From: a virus
IMG/VR virus record: IMGVR_UViG_3300042559_000940
Location: 1-50,531 of that record
Length of the DNA: 50,531 nucleotides
Reading direction: 5' to 3' (one strand)
The first letter of the stretch is position 1; the number at the start of each line of letters is the position of its first letter. Below, in pieces: positions 21,684 to 29,981 of this stretch. The position numbers and the translations under genes are program-made. The notes beneath the pieces were generated by a model. It saw nothing but the letters and a program-made list of their open reading frames with translations, did not search any database and was not told the DNA's origin.

Positions 21684-22817
21684 TTATTTACCATTGTTCG
21701 CATAAACAGCATTAAATTGCTGTGTTACACGTACAAAGGTTGTGCATTTGCTAAGTTGTTTTAATGTCTTAGCACCTGCATACGTGCAAGTACTACGCAG
21801 CCCGCCTAGTATTTCTTGCACAGTTACTTGTACATCACCTCTGTAAGGTACAAGAACTTCTCTACCTTCGGATGCTCTGTAATCTTTTAAGCCACCGAAG
21901 TGTTTATCGTTAGCAGCTTTTGAACTCATACCATAAAACTGCACAAACTTTTTTATATCAAGTATTTCGTCGCCGTTATCATAGTGTATTTCGCCAGTCT
22001 TGAAAGCCTTGTGTATAACGTTGCCGCCGCCTTGATCATGCCCGGCTAACATTCCACCTAGCATTACAAAGTCAGCACCGGCTGCAAATGCTTTGGCTAC
22101 GTCGCCAGGACAAGTGCAACCCCCGTCAGCAATAATATGACCACCGAGTCCATGAGCAGCATCTGCACATTCGATAACTGCTGATAATTGCGGATAACCC
22201 ACACCAGTCTGTATACGAGTAGTACAAACACTACCAGGACCAATGCCAACTTTAACGATATCTGCTCCAGCAAGAATAAGTTCCTCCGTCATTTCGCCTG
22301 TTACTACGTTACCGGCAATAATAACTATTTCCGGATAGCGTTCGCGAATGTTTCTTACATGATTAACAAAAGTTTCTGTATATCCATTAGCAACATCGAT
22401 ACAGAGGTATTTTAATCTAGCACCGAGACTTAAATAAACTTTACAGAACTTTTCGTAATCTGCATTGCTTACTCCGATACTCATAGCAACATGATCTGTT
22501 CTATAAATGCCGCCCGGTTCTTGATTAAAATAATCGACTAATTCTTTTTCTGTGTAAGTTTTTACAAGGCATGTAAACAGTCCTTGCTTCGCAAGAGCAT
22601 CTGCTACTTCAAATGTGCCAACACCGTCCATGTTGGCTGCCATAATAGGAATACCACGATAATGATAATCTTCTGTGTTTTCAGGAAATCCAGGAACATA
22701 GTTTCTAAACGTAAAGTTACGTATTAGATCTACTTCTGCACGACTTCCTAATGTACTTCTTTTGGGACGTATAAGAACGTCTTTATAATCTAATTTTATA
22801 TCTAAATCTAAACGCAT
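21684..22817 (-). CDS. guaC: GMP reductase GuaC (377 aa)
   Basis: GuaC converts GMP to IMP with NADPH, returning guanine nucleotides to the purine pool. [18 protein letters not shown] carries the catalytic-loop Cys. [32 protein letters not shown] and QFYGMSS match GuaC more closely than IMP dehydrogenase, and there is no CBS domain. E. coli GuaC is 347 aa. The bS21 gene lies immediately upstream in the same transcript direction. In a phage it may balance A and G nucleotide pools. Confidence 0.9.
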   Translation of the reverse strand: MRLDLDIKLDYKDVLIRPKRSTLGSRAEVDLIRNFTFRNYVPGFPENTEDYHYRGIPIMAANMDGVGTFEVADALAKQGLFTCLVKTYTEKELVDYFNQEPGGIYRTDHVAMSIGVSNADYEKFCKVYLSLGARLKYLCIDVANGYTETFVNHVRNIRERYPEIVIIAGNVVTGEMTEELILAGADIVKVGIGPGSVCTTRIQTGVGYPQLSAVIECADAAHGLGGHIIADGGCTCPGDVAKAFAAGADFVMLGGMLAGHDQGGGNVIHKAFKTGEIHYDNGDEILDIKKFVQFYGMSSKAANDKHFGGLKDYRASEGREVLVPYRGDVQVTVQEILGGLRSTCTYAGAKTLKQLSKCTTFVRVTQQFNAVYANNGK

Positions 22818-22825
22818 TTTAAACC

Positions 22826-23056
22826 TTAGAGGTCTTGCATTTTTTGTGTTTTCTTGTAACGTCTAATTGCAGCTTCTTTTGCTTTACGACGCTTGAGACT
22901 TTTGCTTTCAAAAAATTCTTTATTTTTAATATCTTGCATAATACCGTCGTCTGCAATTTTCTTTTTAAGTTTGCGTAGTGCCTTTGTGAGATCGTTATTA
23001 TGGACCTCAACTCTTAAACCTTTAGGATAGCTATCGGTTTGGTGAAATTTATTCAT
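22826..23056 (-). CDS. rpsU: Ribosomal protein bS21 (76 aa)
   Basis: bS21 sits on the 30S subunit near the mRNA 3' anti-Shine-Dalgarno region. The protein is basic and helical, with [19 protein letters not shown] and [20 protein letters not shown], the hallmark pattern of S21. The family is about 70 residues. ATG follows AGAGGAACAA. A perfect sigma70-like promoter lies 65-95 bases upstream, inside the preceding gene. Phage S21 proteins have been described and are proposed to bias host ribosomes. Confidence 0.92.
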   Translation of the reverse strand: MNKFHQTDSYPKGLRVEVHNNDLTKALRKLKKKIADDGIMQDIKNKEFFESKSLKRRKAKEAAIRRYKKTQKMQDL

Positions 23057-23438
23057 TTGTTCCTCTATTAAGAATATTTTCTAACCAAGACAGATCATAA
23101 ACTCTGTTCTTGCTTATTACATTATAAGGGGTATAGTTATCATTTGTCAAGTAAAATGTTTTCGGTTGTGCAATAATATGACTAGAAAAAACTTTTGTAA
23201 GTACGTCACAATTATCAACATCAATTAAAACTACATCGGATGACTTTACCACATTTAACAGCCATTCAATATCATAGTCTGCTAATAATTCGTATAAAAA
23301 AACATTTACATTTATTTCAACGCGAGTTAAAATATCGTGCAAAGTTTCTTTTAACTCTTTTCTAGGATGTATTAAACAAATACTAAATGCATCATTGTTT
23401 AATATATCCGGCGGAGTAATTATAACAATATTATTCAT
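23049..23438 (-). CDS. Hypothetical protein (129 aa)
   Basis: This soluble alpha/beta protein has a hydrophobic first strand (NNIVIITPPDIL) and a central VVLIDVDNCDVL strand, loosely receiver- or Rossmann-like. No catalytic motif can be assigned. It overlaps both neighbours by 8 bases and hosts the internal promoter for rpsU. Confidence 0.65.
   Translation of the reverse strand: MNNIVIITPPDILNNDAFSICLIHPRKELKETLHDILTRVEINVNVFLYELLADYDIEWLLNVVKSSDVVLIDVDNCDVLTKVFSSHIIAQPKTFYLTNDNYTPYNVISKNRVYDLSWLENILNRGTNE
23121..23150 (-). promoter_or_regulatory. Consensus sigma70-like promoter for rpsU
   Basis: Minus strand TTGACA (23150-23145), 18-bp spacer, TATAAT (23126-23121): both hexamers are perfect. 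It lies inside the 129-aa gene and would start transcripts about 55 bases before the bS21 ATG at 23056. Confidence 0.75.
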
Positions 23439-25179
23439 TGTCAGATCTTATTTTATTCCAGATACTGTTAGGGTTTTGTTCGGAGTTTTGAACATACGCT
23501 TCCCAAGGAAGGCGATCAATCTCTCCATTTATATATGCTTCTTTAAACTCTTTGATAGTTAAATCTGGATGATCTTGTTTCCACTGTATTTTTGCAAGCT
23601 TGTTTTCGGCGTGACTTTCTATTGCATCTAGCTCGTTTATTCTTCTTTGTCGAGTTTCATCATCTGATACTTCACGCGGTTCCACTCCTGCATCATCTTC
23701 AACTGCGGCGGAAGCAAGGTCTTCTGTACGAAGTTCTCCCACGATTGCATCTGCATCAGTGTTAGTTTTCGGAATAATTCTATCATTGTCTAGTCCTCCG
23801 TTTTGAGATCTTGTTCTAGACAAGGTATCATCAATTTCAGTTCCGCCATTGTTGGGCCCGGTTTTCTCTGTGGTTGTGGCTGTGGCTGCAACACTGGTTG
23901 GGGTTGTGGTTGTGGCTTTGAGATCTTTGTTATCTGATTGTTCATAATCAGGTCTATCAGATACATCATTTTTTAAATCCTCTTTTGTGCGAAGTTCTTT
24001 GTGAAAATTAAATGTGTGTTGACTTGCAATCAGCAGCAACACAGCCAATGGATCAAACACAAAAATTATTAAAATAATTACCCAACGCACTGCTTCTTCT
24101 AAAAGATCTTTGTTACCAGACTCGCCATATACAAATTCTGCAAGATATTTGATAGGGCCTACTTCTGCTTCTAGTTTTCTATATTCTGCTTCTAATCCGT
24201 ATTTTTGTTCTGCTAAAGTTGATATAACCTTTTCAGCCTCAACAATAACTGTGTTTTGTTGTGCTATTTCCGTTGCAACTTTTTCTTCGTTAGTTGTACC
24301 TAGCTGTTGTCTAAGTCTGTTGATCAATTCATTTGAATTTTTAATTTCTGTTTCAGCTAAACTTCGTAAACGTTGTATTTCGCTACGAGCTGCATCAATT
24401 ACTGGCGAGGATAGTTTGCTGCTTTCTTGTGCAATTAGTTCTGCCAATCTTTGTTTTTCAGCAGTCTGTGCAATTCTATACGCTTCGATTGCTTGTGTGG
24501 TAGCAGGTCCTAGTCTGCCATCTGCACGAACACCTACCAATGCTTGCAATGCTTTGATGTTGTCAGACGAAATATATTGTTCGATATTTTGTAAATTGCT
24601 GTTAACTGTAGCTAGTTGATCTTCATACAACGATAGACCGCCGCCAAGTCTTTGTTCTTCTTTTTCAATAATACTATTTTGTTCGTCAATTGCAGGCTGA
24701 ATACGAGCATAAGCAGAATCTATACGCAACTGCTCTTTGTCAATTTGTGTTTGTATTTCTTCATCGCGGTTAGTACCAGCAATTTCAAGTTTTTCAATTT
24801 CTTGTTCTGCTTTGGTGATGATGCTTTGTTGTTTAACAATTTGGTTGTCAATTTGTTCTAATCTTGCTAAGCCATCCTTAGCACTGGCAGTTTGATCAAT
24901 GTGTGCTTTAGATAAGAAACCAAAGATACCCATGCTGGTGATCAACATCAAAACAGCAACAGAAACTAGTAGATAAGTTTTTAACCACCATACTGCACGA
25001 TCCCAGTAGTAGTGTAACCATACGGCAGTAACCAACTTTGCTATTTCTAACACACTGCCCATGATAATAATAGGCACTGCGGCCGCAGCAAATATTGCTA
25101 CAAGACCTGCTACCGAATAGTATATTGCAACAGCACTGATACTCAATGCTGTTAGCATTGTAAGAAAACCTAAGAACAT
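23431..25179 (-). CDS. Large membrane and coiled-coil protein with a peptidoglycan-binding-like motif (582 aa)
   Basis: Three to four N-terminal transmembrane segments (about 5-110) lead into long coiled coils (about 115-370). They are broken by KALQALVGVRADGRLGPATT (about residue 212), which resembles a PG_binding_1 repeat. A further transmembrane segment (WVIILIIFVFDPLAVLLLIA) and an acidic C-terminal domain follow. Similar large membrane proteins occur in marine T4-like phages. A link between inner membrane and cell wall is inferred; actual function unknown. Confidence 0.7.
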   Translation of the reverse strand: MFLGFLTMLTALSISAVAIYYSVAGLVAIFAAAAVPIIIMGSVLEIAKLVTAVWLHYYWDRAVWWLKTYLLVSVAVLMLITSMGIFGFLSKAHIDQTASAKDGLARLEQIDNQIVKQQSIITKAEQEIEKLEIAGTNRDEEIQTQIDKEQLRIDSAYARIQPAIDEQNSIIEKEEQRLGGGLSLYEDQLATVNSNLQNIEQYISSDNIKALQALVGVRADGRLGPATTQAIEAYRIAQTAEKQRLAELIAQESSKLSSPVIDAARSEIQRLRSLAETEIKNSNELINRLRQQLGTTNEEKVATEIAQQNTVIVEAEKVISTLAEQKYGLEAEYRKLEAEVGPIKYLAEFVYGESGNKDLLEEAVRWVIILIIFVFDPLAVLLLIASQHTFNFHKELRTKEDLKNDVSDRPDYEQSDNKDLKATTTTPTSVAATATTTEKTGPNNGGTEIDDTLSRTRSQNGGLDNDRIIPKTNTDADAIVGELRTEDLASAAVEDDAGVEPREVSDDETRQRRINELDAIESHAENKLAKIQWKQDHPDLTIKEFKEAYINGEIDRLPWEAYVQNSEQNPNSIWNKIRSDNE

Positions 25180-25219
25180 GTAATATTTATCCTACCTTTT
25201 TTAGCAATATAACAGTAGA

Positions 25220-25606
25220 TTAACCTCTACGCATGTTGCTAACTTCGATAGCCTGTTGTTTGTTCATAATAGGAACAGCATTGCTTTTGTGCATAGTAGC
25301 AATACCTTTAATAAGCGTACCTGTGTAGCGTTTTTCTTCTGTTTTAGCACCAGACCCTGCAACTTGATTGCTGAGTTTAACTTTTGGTGCGTGTTCTTGG
25401 TAATTAGGAATTTCGTGTATACTTACACGGTTACCTCGACGATCCTTGGGTAATTTTTTAGCAAGACTAGCATCGTCAATTCCGTGCTTTTTAAGCCATG
25501 CTTCGTGCTCTGCTTTTGCATCACGCAGTTTTTTTGTATTAGCAATCTTACGTTTTGAGTTGTACTTAGTAGTAGTTAAATAAGGTCCAACAAGATGCAT
25601 TGACAT
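25220..25606 (-). CDS. Conserved marine T4-like phage protein (128 aa)
   Basis: The opening MSMHLVGPYLTTTKYNSKRK and the basic, probably disordered body match a protein I recall from many cyanophages and pelagiphages. Its function is unknown. The ribosome-binding site AGGAG (25613-25618) lies in one arm of a 12-bp inverted repeat whose other arm is in the promoter spacer (see 25607-25662). Confidence 0.8.
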   Translation of the reverse strand: MSMHLVGPYLTTTKYNSKRKIANTKKLRDAKAEHEAWLKKHGIDDASLAKKLPKDRRGNRVSIHEIPNYQEHAPKVKLSNQVAGSGAKTEEKRYTGTLIKGIATMHKSNAVPIMNKQQAIEVSNMRRG

Positions 25607-25662
25607 AGAGTTACTCCTAGCAAATTATATCTTAATATAGCAGGAGTAACTCTAGTTGTCAA
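25607..25662 (-). promoter_or_regulatory. Sigma70-like promoter whose spacer can mask the Shine-Dalgarno in read-through mRNA
   Basis: Minus strand TTGACA (25662-25657), 17-bp spacer, TATATT (25639-25634). The spacer contains AGAGTTACTCCT (25653-25642), fully complementary to AGGAGTAACTCT (25618-25607) just before the ATG. Read-through mRNA could form a 12-bp hairpin hiding the ribosome-binding site. mRNA from this promoter lacks the upstream arm and stays open. Confidence 0.6.
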
Positions 25663-25663
25663 C

Positions 25664-26101
25664 TTAATTACACCACGATGTTTTTTTATCGCCGTAGTAT
25701 TCTCTAGCAAATCCTTTTTCAATTAGCATCTTGGTTAAGCTGTTGCCATCAATTAACACATCGCCTAAAACTCTGCCGCCAAACTTGTCCCATTCGTAGA
25801 TTACAATTTTAGTTGATTTAGATTTTGCTAGAAGATCTTTTGTAAACTTACTAGCAGCATCGCCCATGTCTGCTTCTTTTTTGCATTCTGCTCTGCCACC
25901 TTTTTCTGGGGTATCTACACCCCATACACGCAATGACAACTTCTTAGGTAGTGGATCTAGCAAGAATGCTGCTTCGAATTCCACTGTGTCGCCGTCTACT
26001 ACGCGAAGAATTTTTAATTCGTGTGCTACACCAGTTGGTGTTTTTACTTCAGCAAACGCCATAGCTGGAAGCAAAAGTAATACTAATAGTAATTTTTTCA
26101 T
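25664..26101 (-). CDS. Secreted staphylococcal-nuclease-like (thermonuclease) protein (145 aa)
   Basis: A signal peptide (MKKLLLVLLLLPAMAFA) is followed by an SNase OB-fold. LRVVDGDTVEFE holds the calcium and catalytic Asp region, and VWGVDTPEKGG and DKFGGRVLGDVLIDG carry the arginines of the active site. The C-terminal LIEKGFAREYYG also fits. Such nucleases degrade DNA or RNA outside the cytoplasm. It may act in the periplasm on foreign DNA or released host DNA. AAGGA precedes the ATG. Confidence 0.85.
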   Translation of the reverse strand: MKKLLLVLLLLPAMAFAEVKTPTGVAHELKILRVVDGDTVEFEAAFLLDPLPKKLSLRVWGVDTPEKGGRAECKKEADMGDAASKFTKDLLAKSKSTKIVIYEWDKFGGRVLGDVLIDGNSLTKMLIEKGFAREYYGDKKTSWCN

Positions 26102-26158
26102 GTTTTTCCTTAGGTTATTTAAAAATATAAAAATATTTACCTAAAAAAGAATATAAAA

Positions 26159-26181
26159 AAAGGCCGCACTAGGCGACCTTT
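26159..26181 (-). terminator. Rho-independent terminator
   Basis: AAAGGCCGC-ACTAG-GCGACCTTT (one G-U). On the minus strand the stem is followed by TTTTTTTATATTC. It ends the porin-like gene. Confidence 0.75.
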
Positions 26182-26213
26182 AGTTCGGACGGCGTATAGC
26201 CTATCCCTATTGC

Positions 26214-27005
26214 TTAGAACGAGAAGCTAATACCAACAGCAGGAGTTACTTCTTCTGCGTCAATGTTGTAGCCAACTTCTGCGTATGCACTCAAGCTGTC
26301 TTTGGTGTAAACTACACCGGCACCGACGTTTTGAGCAAATTCATCTTCGTCGCCGTTAACAAAAGCACTTACTTTTACAGCTTCGTTAAGAGTATAAGCA
26401 CCAAGTGCTTCGTATGCAAATGCATCTGCATAAGTAACAGTCATGTTAGCATAAACTGCTTCAGTAACTTCAACACCAGTTGAAACAGCAACAGTAGTGT
26501 CTTCGGTGTCCAAGTTGTAGTCAAGTGCCGAAGTTACGTCAATTTTGCCGTAGTCTTTAGCATACGAAAGCTGAACGTTTTCAATTTCTGAAACATCAGC
26601 ACCGATATCAGTGAAACCAATCAAGCCAGCAATGCTGCCGTGCTTAACAATGATCGACTCGTGATCGTCTGCAACAGTTGCAAGTGTATCACCGCCAACG
26701 ACTTCAAGTCCGCCAAAGCTGAACAAGTCCTCTTGATCGCCAAAGCTAACACTGGTAGCACCAAATGCAAGACCCAACGCCCAAGTATCAACAGCCAAGT
26801 CGCCGTTATCAGAAACAACGCCCAAGCTACCAAATGCAGTAGCACCTTCGGTTTTCGAGCCGAAAGAAAGATCGACTGACGGAGTTACAATGTAGTCTCC
26901 GGCAATGTTTTTAGTAACGTCTGCACCAATTTCAGTCGAAACATCGGCAGCAAATGCAGCACCAGCAAACGCAATAGCTGCAATAGAAGAAAGTAGTAGT
27001 TTCAT
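26214..27005 (-). CDS. Outer-membrane porin-like beta-barrel protein (263 aa)
   Basis: A signal peptide (MKLLLSSIAAIAFAGAAFA) precedes repeated amphipathic strands rich in Gly, Asp, Thr and Ala (VSTEIGADVTKNIAGDYIV, EVGYNIDAEEVTPAVGISF). The protein ends in the typical C-terminal Phe of outer-membrane barrels. It is acidic, like marine porins. A phage-encoded porin could change host permeability or receptors. The upstream region (27006-27151) holds TTACA/TGTA direct repeats that might be a weak Pho-type site, but I do not call it one. Confidence 0.78.
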   Translation of the reverse strand: MKLLLSSIAAIAFAGAAFAADVSTEIGADVTKNIAGDYIVTPSVDLSFGSKTEGATAFGSLGVVSDNGDLAVDTWALGLAFGATSVSFGDQEDLFSFGGLEVVGGDTLATVADDHESIIVKHGSIAGLIGFTDIGADVSEIENVQLSYAKDYGKIDVTSALDYNLDTEDTTVAVSTGVEVTEAVYANMTVTYADAFAYEALGAYTLNEAVKVSAFVNGDEDEFAQNVGAGVVYTKDSLSAYAEVGYNIDAEEVTPAVGISFSF

Positions 27006-27151
27006 TATCTATCCTTTTAAAACCTGATCACAGTTAATTCTGTGAATCTGTAATGTAGTTATACAGTTTTTATTGTAACGTGCAACCAGTTTGAACAGGT
27101 TTGACGTGTTTTGCTACTCTAATTTTGATATGTGTGCTATTTTTGCAACAG

Positions 27152-27361
27152 CTATAATGCTGTTGTCATTTTGTCTATAACAGGCAATAAGCGTTCTACT
27201 AATACAGACATTAGTATTAATGCAATTAGCCCAAACACTATCCAGTTCTTTTTTTTGCTTGCACTAATAAGTTGCATAGCTAGTAATTCGTTACCTAAAA
27301 TTCTAAAGCTAACTTCGAACTTTTCTTCTTCAGTAGGAGTGTTAGGGCTTTCGTCTTGCAT
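27152..27361 (-). CDS. Small C-terminally anchored membrane protein (69 aa)
   Basis: A charged N-terminus (MQDESPNTPTEEEKFE) is followed by a transmembrane segment (NWIVFGLIALILMSVLVE) at about 39-56. No family recognised. It follows the 80-aa gene at a distance of 3 bases. Confidence 0.6.
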   Translation of the reverse strand: MQDESPNTPTEEEKFEVSFRILGNELLAMQLISASKKKNWIVFGLIALILMSVLVERLLPVIDKMTTAL

Positions 27362-27364
27362 ACA

Positions 27365-27607
27365 TTATTTAGCCCACTCTTCGTAAAAGAATTCTGCATC
27401 CTCGTCTGTTAAAAATTTCATAGTAGCTATGTTATTTTCTATGGTTAAGAAAAGCTTTATGTCATTTATGGCTTGCCATTTTTTAACAGTTTGTGTTAAA
27501 AAAAATTGGCCCTCTTGGGGCCCTGGTTCAAGTATACTAGGATAATCTGTTGTTAAAAATGTTACAACAAATTCTGCAGGCTTAGGAGATATTGTGTATA
27601 TTTTCAT
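27365..27607 (-). CDS. Hypothetical protein (80 aa)
   Basis: This beta-rich small protein contains FLTTDYPSILEPGPQEGQF and an acidic end (LTDEDAEFFYEEWAK). It overlaps the upstream 67-aa gene by 4 bases. Function unknown. Confidence 0.6.
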   Translation of the reverse strand: MKIYTISPKPAEFVVTFLTTDYPSILEPGPQEGQFFLTQTVKKWQAINDIKLFLTIENNIATMKFLTDEDAEFFYEEWAK

Positions 27608-27807
27608 TTTAATTTTCTCCTTGTGAGTTTTTTAGGAGTTTCTGTAATTTTAATTGTGCTGTGTCTTTTTAATATCGGATCCACCGCCGCTTTAACTTGC
27701 GATAAATCCCATTTAAATGTTTTTTGTGCTTCGGAATAAATTGCGTCTACATTGTCGTGACGCCCTATAATTCTATAAAGCACTTTATCGATCTCTATCC
27801 AATTCAT
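27604..27807 (-). CDS. Hypothetical basic protein (67 aa)
   Basis: This small helical protein begins MNWIEIDKVLYRIIGRHDN and ends in the basic tail KKLTRRKLK. The sequence would suit nucleic-acid contact, but there is no direct evidence. Confidence 0.6.
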   Translation of the reverse strand: MNWIEIDKVLYRIIGRHDNVDAIYSEAQKTFKWDLSQVKAAVDPILKRHSTIKITETPKKLTRRKLK

Positions 27808-27855
27808 ATGGTATTATGTAACCTAGCCTTATTAGTTAAAACTTTGACACAGTTT

Positions 27856-28482
27856 TTAAATTTTAATAACTTCCATTTTTTTAGAGAAAGTTGGGAACAT
27901 AAAATTTTGATCTTTGTGATGCTCTCTTCGATTTTTGTTATCGTTTGGATATCCGATACCCATTAACAACAAAACAGAATCGTTTATATTAAGAATTTTT
28001 CTTATCTTATCATCATCGAAGCAACTGCAACATCCAGTTGATAGTCCCAACATAGTAGCCGATAAATTAAGATATCCAGCTGCTACTCCTACAGAAAGAA
28101 GCTTGTCTCTTTGCATGATTTCATGTTCTTTTTGCATTTCTTGGGATGCTAACATTTCGAGATTTCTGTATTTCTCATCAAACCACGATTGATCTTCAAC
28201 TAATACTACTAAAAGATTTGCCAGTGTTTGACTATTAGTTACCGATACTTTTGTATCGTAGTTTACAGTAAAGCCATTAGTTGTGTTGTGTATTTCTTCA
28301 ATAACTTTTCTATCTTGGATAAAATATGGTTTATAAAAAACGATATTTTGTTTACTTGGACAGGCAGTTACCGCAGTTTCTAGTACTTGTAAATCTTCTT
28401 CTGAGATTTGTTTATCTAAGTCCCAATTTCTCTGACAGTGCTGACTTTTATGTATTGATTTTTTAATCATTGTAGTAAACAT
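27856..28482 (-). CDS. Nitroreductase-family flavoprotein (208 aa)
   Basis: The family uses FMN and NAD(P)H to reduce nitro groups and quinones. CQRNWDLDKQISEEDL, followed by TACPSKQNIVFYKPYFI, matches the N-terminal FMN-binding pattern. The SVGVAAGYLNLSATMLGLSTG stretch, followed by LMGIGYPND, matches the C-terminal core. Substrate cannot be told from sequence. It is preceded by AAGGATATG and a perfect late-promoter-like TATAAATA (28513-28520). Confidence 0.78.
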   Translation of the reverse strand: MFTTMIKKSIHKSQHCQRNWDLDKQISEEDLQVLETAVTACPSKQNIVFYKPYFIQDRKVIEEIHNTTNGFTVNYDTKVSVTNSQTLANLLVVLVEDQSWFDEKYRNLEMLASQEMQKEHEIMQRDKLLSVGVAAGYLNLSATMLGLSTGCCSCFDDDKIRKILNINDSVLLLMGIGYPNDNKNRREHHKDQNFMFPTFSKKMEVIKI

Positions 28483-28512
28483 TGATACATATCCTTTTGT
28501 TTGTAATAATAG

Positions 28513-28520
28513 TATTTATA
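28513..28520 (-). promoter_or_regulatory. T4-type late promoter motif TATAAATA
   Basis: The minus strand reads TATAAATA exactly, about 31 bases upstream of the nitroreductase ATG. This is the T4 late-promoter consensus. Confidence 0.55.
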
Positions 28521-28560
28521 TTTTTAATATAAACGTTACACTCTAAAAAGGCATATTAAA

Positions 28561-28584
28561 AAAGGGTGCCCGTAGACACCCTTT
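28561..28584 (-). terminator. Rho-independent terminator of the tmRNA
   Basis: AAAGGGTG (28561-28568) pairs with CACCCTTT (28577-28584). On the minus strand the stem is followed by TTTTTTAA. It lies just after the tmRNA coding piece. Confidence 0.8.
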
Positions 28585-28855
28585 CCAGTCTTTCTGTTGC
28601 TAGGCGACTAACCCCCGTAACCCTTAGGCTACCATGAGCTCCTGAGGAGCATAGTTGCTGTTTGCGACTATAATTTTATTGCGTTAACCGAGCTTTCGCC
28701 GGGTGACTCCATCCTGCCTAGTTCGTACATCGATCCTATTTCGACCCCAGCAAATACACACTAGCTTGCAAGACTCCTAATAACTCCACGGGTACGCCGC
28801 TGTTATTAGGTAGTGTGTACTTGGTGGAGTCGCCGGGTACCGCCCCCGGGTCTGT
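28585..28855 (-). ncRNA. ssrA: Circularly permuted (two-piece) tmRNA
   Basis: tmRNA frees stalled ribosomes and tags their products for proteolysis. Minus-strand order is acceptor piece first, with T-stem CCGGG/CCCGG (28833-28849), acceptor strand CGACTCC (28832-28826) and A+CCA (28825-28822). A 73-nt spacer follows. The coding piece opens with GGGGTCGAAA at 28748, whose GGGGTCG pairs 7 of 7 with CGACTCC (one G-U). ATAGTCGCAAAC then precedes the tag frame GCA..TAA (28665-28624), encoding ANSNYAPEELMVA. The same TAGTCGCAAAC context precedes the E. coli tag. A late promoter lies at 28887-28894 and a terminator at 28561-28584. Ends of the mature pieces are estimates. Confidence 0.88.
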
Positions 28856-28886
28856 CCCGTGTTCAGTGAACTTCAACATCACAAGT

Positions 28887-28894
28887 TATTTATA
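28887..28894 (-). promoter_or_regulatory. T4-type late promoter motif upstream of tmRNA
   Basis: The minus strand reads TATAAATA exactly, 30-40 bases upstream of the tmRNA acceptor piece, giving a predicted start near 28878. Confidence 0.55.
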
Positions 28895-28918
28895 TGCTAT
28901 TTCTTAGTATCAGTCAAG

Positions 28919-28948
28919 AAAATAGAGTGACTTTCGCCACTCTATTTT
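28919..28948 (-). terminator. Terminator after pstS
   Basis: AAAATAGAGTG (28919-28929) pairs with CACTCTATTTT (28938-28948). On the minus strand the stem runs into TTTTCTTGAC. It separates pstS from the tmRNA. Confidence 0.75.
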
Positions 28949-28957
28949 TATTTTTAA

Positions 28958-29920
28958 TTACCAGTTAGCAATCATCTCTTGTGTAGCTGCTAGTTCTGGG
29001 TCTGGAACAAGTCCGTATTGTGCTAGAGCACCATCCGGTCCTGCCATTTCATCACTTACAAAGAATTGGACGTATTCTTTAAGACCTGGAATAACTCCAA
29101 GGTGTGCGTTCTTAACATAGAAGAACAATGGACGGCTGATTGGGTAATCACCGCTTGAGATAGTTTCGACGCTTGGGAATACTCCATCAACTGTTGCAAC
29201 TTCTAGTTTGCTTGTGTTGTTCTGATAGAAACTAAGACCAAATACACCTAGTGAAGTTTTATTAGCATCAAGGCGTGCAAGTGTTTCTGTATAGTCGCCG
29301 TCGATGTCAATTGCTACACCGTCAGTTCTTACTTTTACACAAGCCTTCTTTTGATCGTCGTCTAGTTTTTCAACACCAAGAGCTGCTTTACAACCATCTT
29401 CCATAACCTTTACATCAAACACTTCACGAGTTCCGTGCTTGGTTCCTGGAATATATACAAGGATTTCTACTTCCGGAAGTGTCGAATCTACTTCACTCCA
29501 TAGTTTTGCAGTGCTTGACTCGTGTAGTGCGTTATACAGTTGCTTGACCGTTAAGTTATCAATATTAAGTTGGTCAATATTTGAAGCAAATACAATGCCG
29601 TCATAGCCGATTCTAACTTCAGTTACTTCGCCAACTACAGCTTCGCAAGCTGCATATTCTTCTTCTTTCATCTTAGAACTGCTGTTAGCAATGTCTACAG
29701 TATTTTCACCTGTACCTTCGCATAGTTTCTTACGGCCTGCACCTGAACCGCCGCCTTCAACAACCGGTGACGGGAATTCGAAGTTTTCGCCAAATGCTTC
29801 AGCAACAATAGTTGCATATGGTAGAACAGTTGACGAGCCAGTAACCTGTACGTTGTCTCTTGCAAGTGCTGTCGTAGCTGTTAATGCGACTACTGCGGCC
29901 GCTGCTATAAATGTTTTCAT
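28958..29920 (-). CDS. pstS: Periplasmic phosphate-binding protein PstS (320 aa)
   Basis: PstS captures phosphate in the periplasm for the host PstCAB transporter. A signal peptide (MKTFIAAAAVVALTATTALA) precedes the phosphate-binding loop VTGSSTVLPYATIVAEAF. GGGSGAGRKKLC and DIANSSSKMKEEE are also typical of this family. ATG 29920 follows AAAGGAT and matches the signal-peptide start, unlike the longer frame from 29950. A phage pstS would raise host phosphate uptake during infection. A Pho-box-like array lies just upstream. Confidence 0.9.
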   Translation of the reverse strand: MKTFIAAAAVVALTATTALARDNVQVTGSSTVLPYATIVAEAFGENFEFPSPVVEGGGSGAGRKKLCEGTGENTVDIANSSSKMKEEEYAACEAVVGEVTEVRIGYDGIVFASNIDQLNIDNLTVKQLYNALHESSTAKLWSEVDSTLPEVEILVYIPGTKHGTREVFDVKVMEDGCKAALGVEKLDDDQKKACVKVRTDGVAIDIDGDYTETLARLDANKTSLGVFGLSFYQNNTSKLEVATVDGVFPSVETISSGDYPISRPLFFYVKNAHLGVIPGLKEYVQFFVSDEMAGPDGALAQYGLVPDPELAATQEMIANW

Positions 29921-29981
29921 TTTTAATCCTTTTGTTAATGAAATCTTCAATTTCTGAAGATATTATTAGTTTACAACATCA

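Noticed and set aside
22819-23010. 63-aa ORF inside bS21
   Set aside because: It is a different frame of the bS21 gene; the bS21 frame has the family match and the ribosome-binding site.
26621-26845. 74-aa ORF inside the porin-like gene
   Set aside because: Shadow frame of the barrel gene without start signals.
27006-27151. Pho box upstream of the porin-like gene
   Set aside because: TTACA/TGTA blocks are present but lack clear 11-base phasing.
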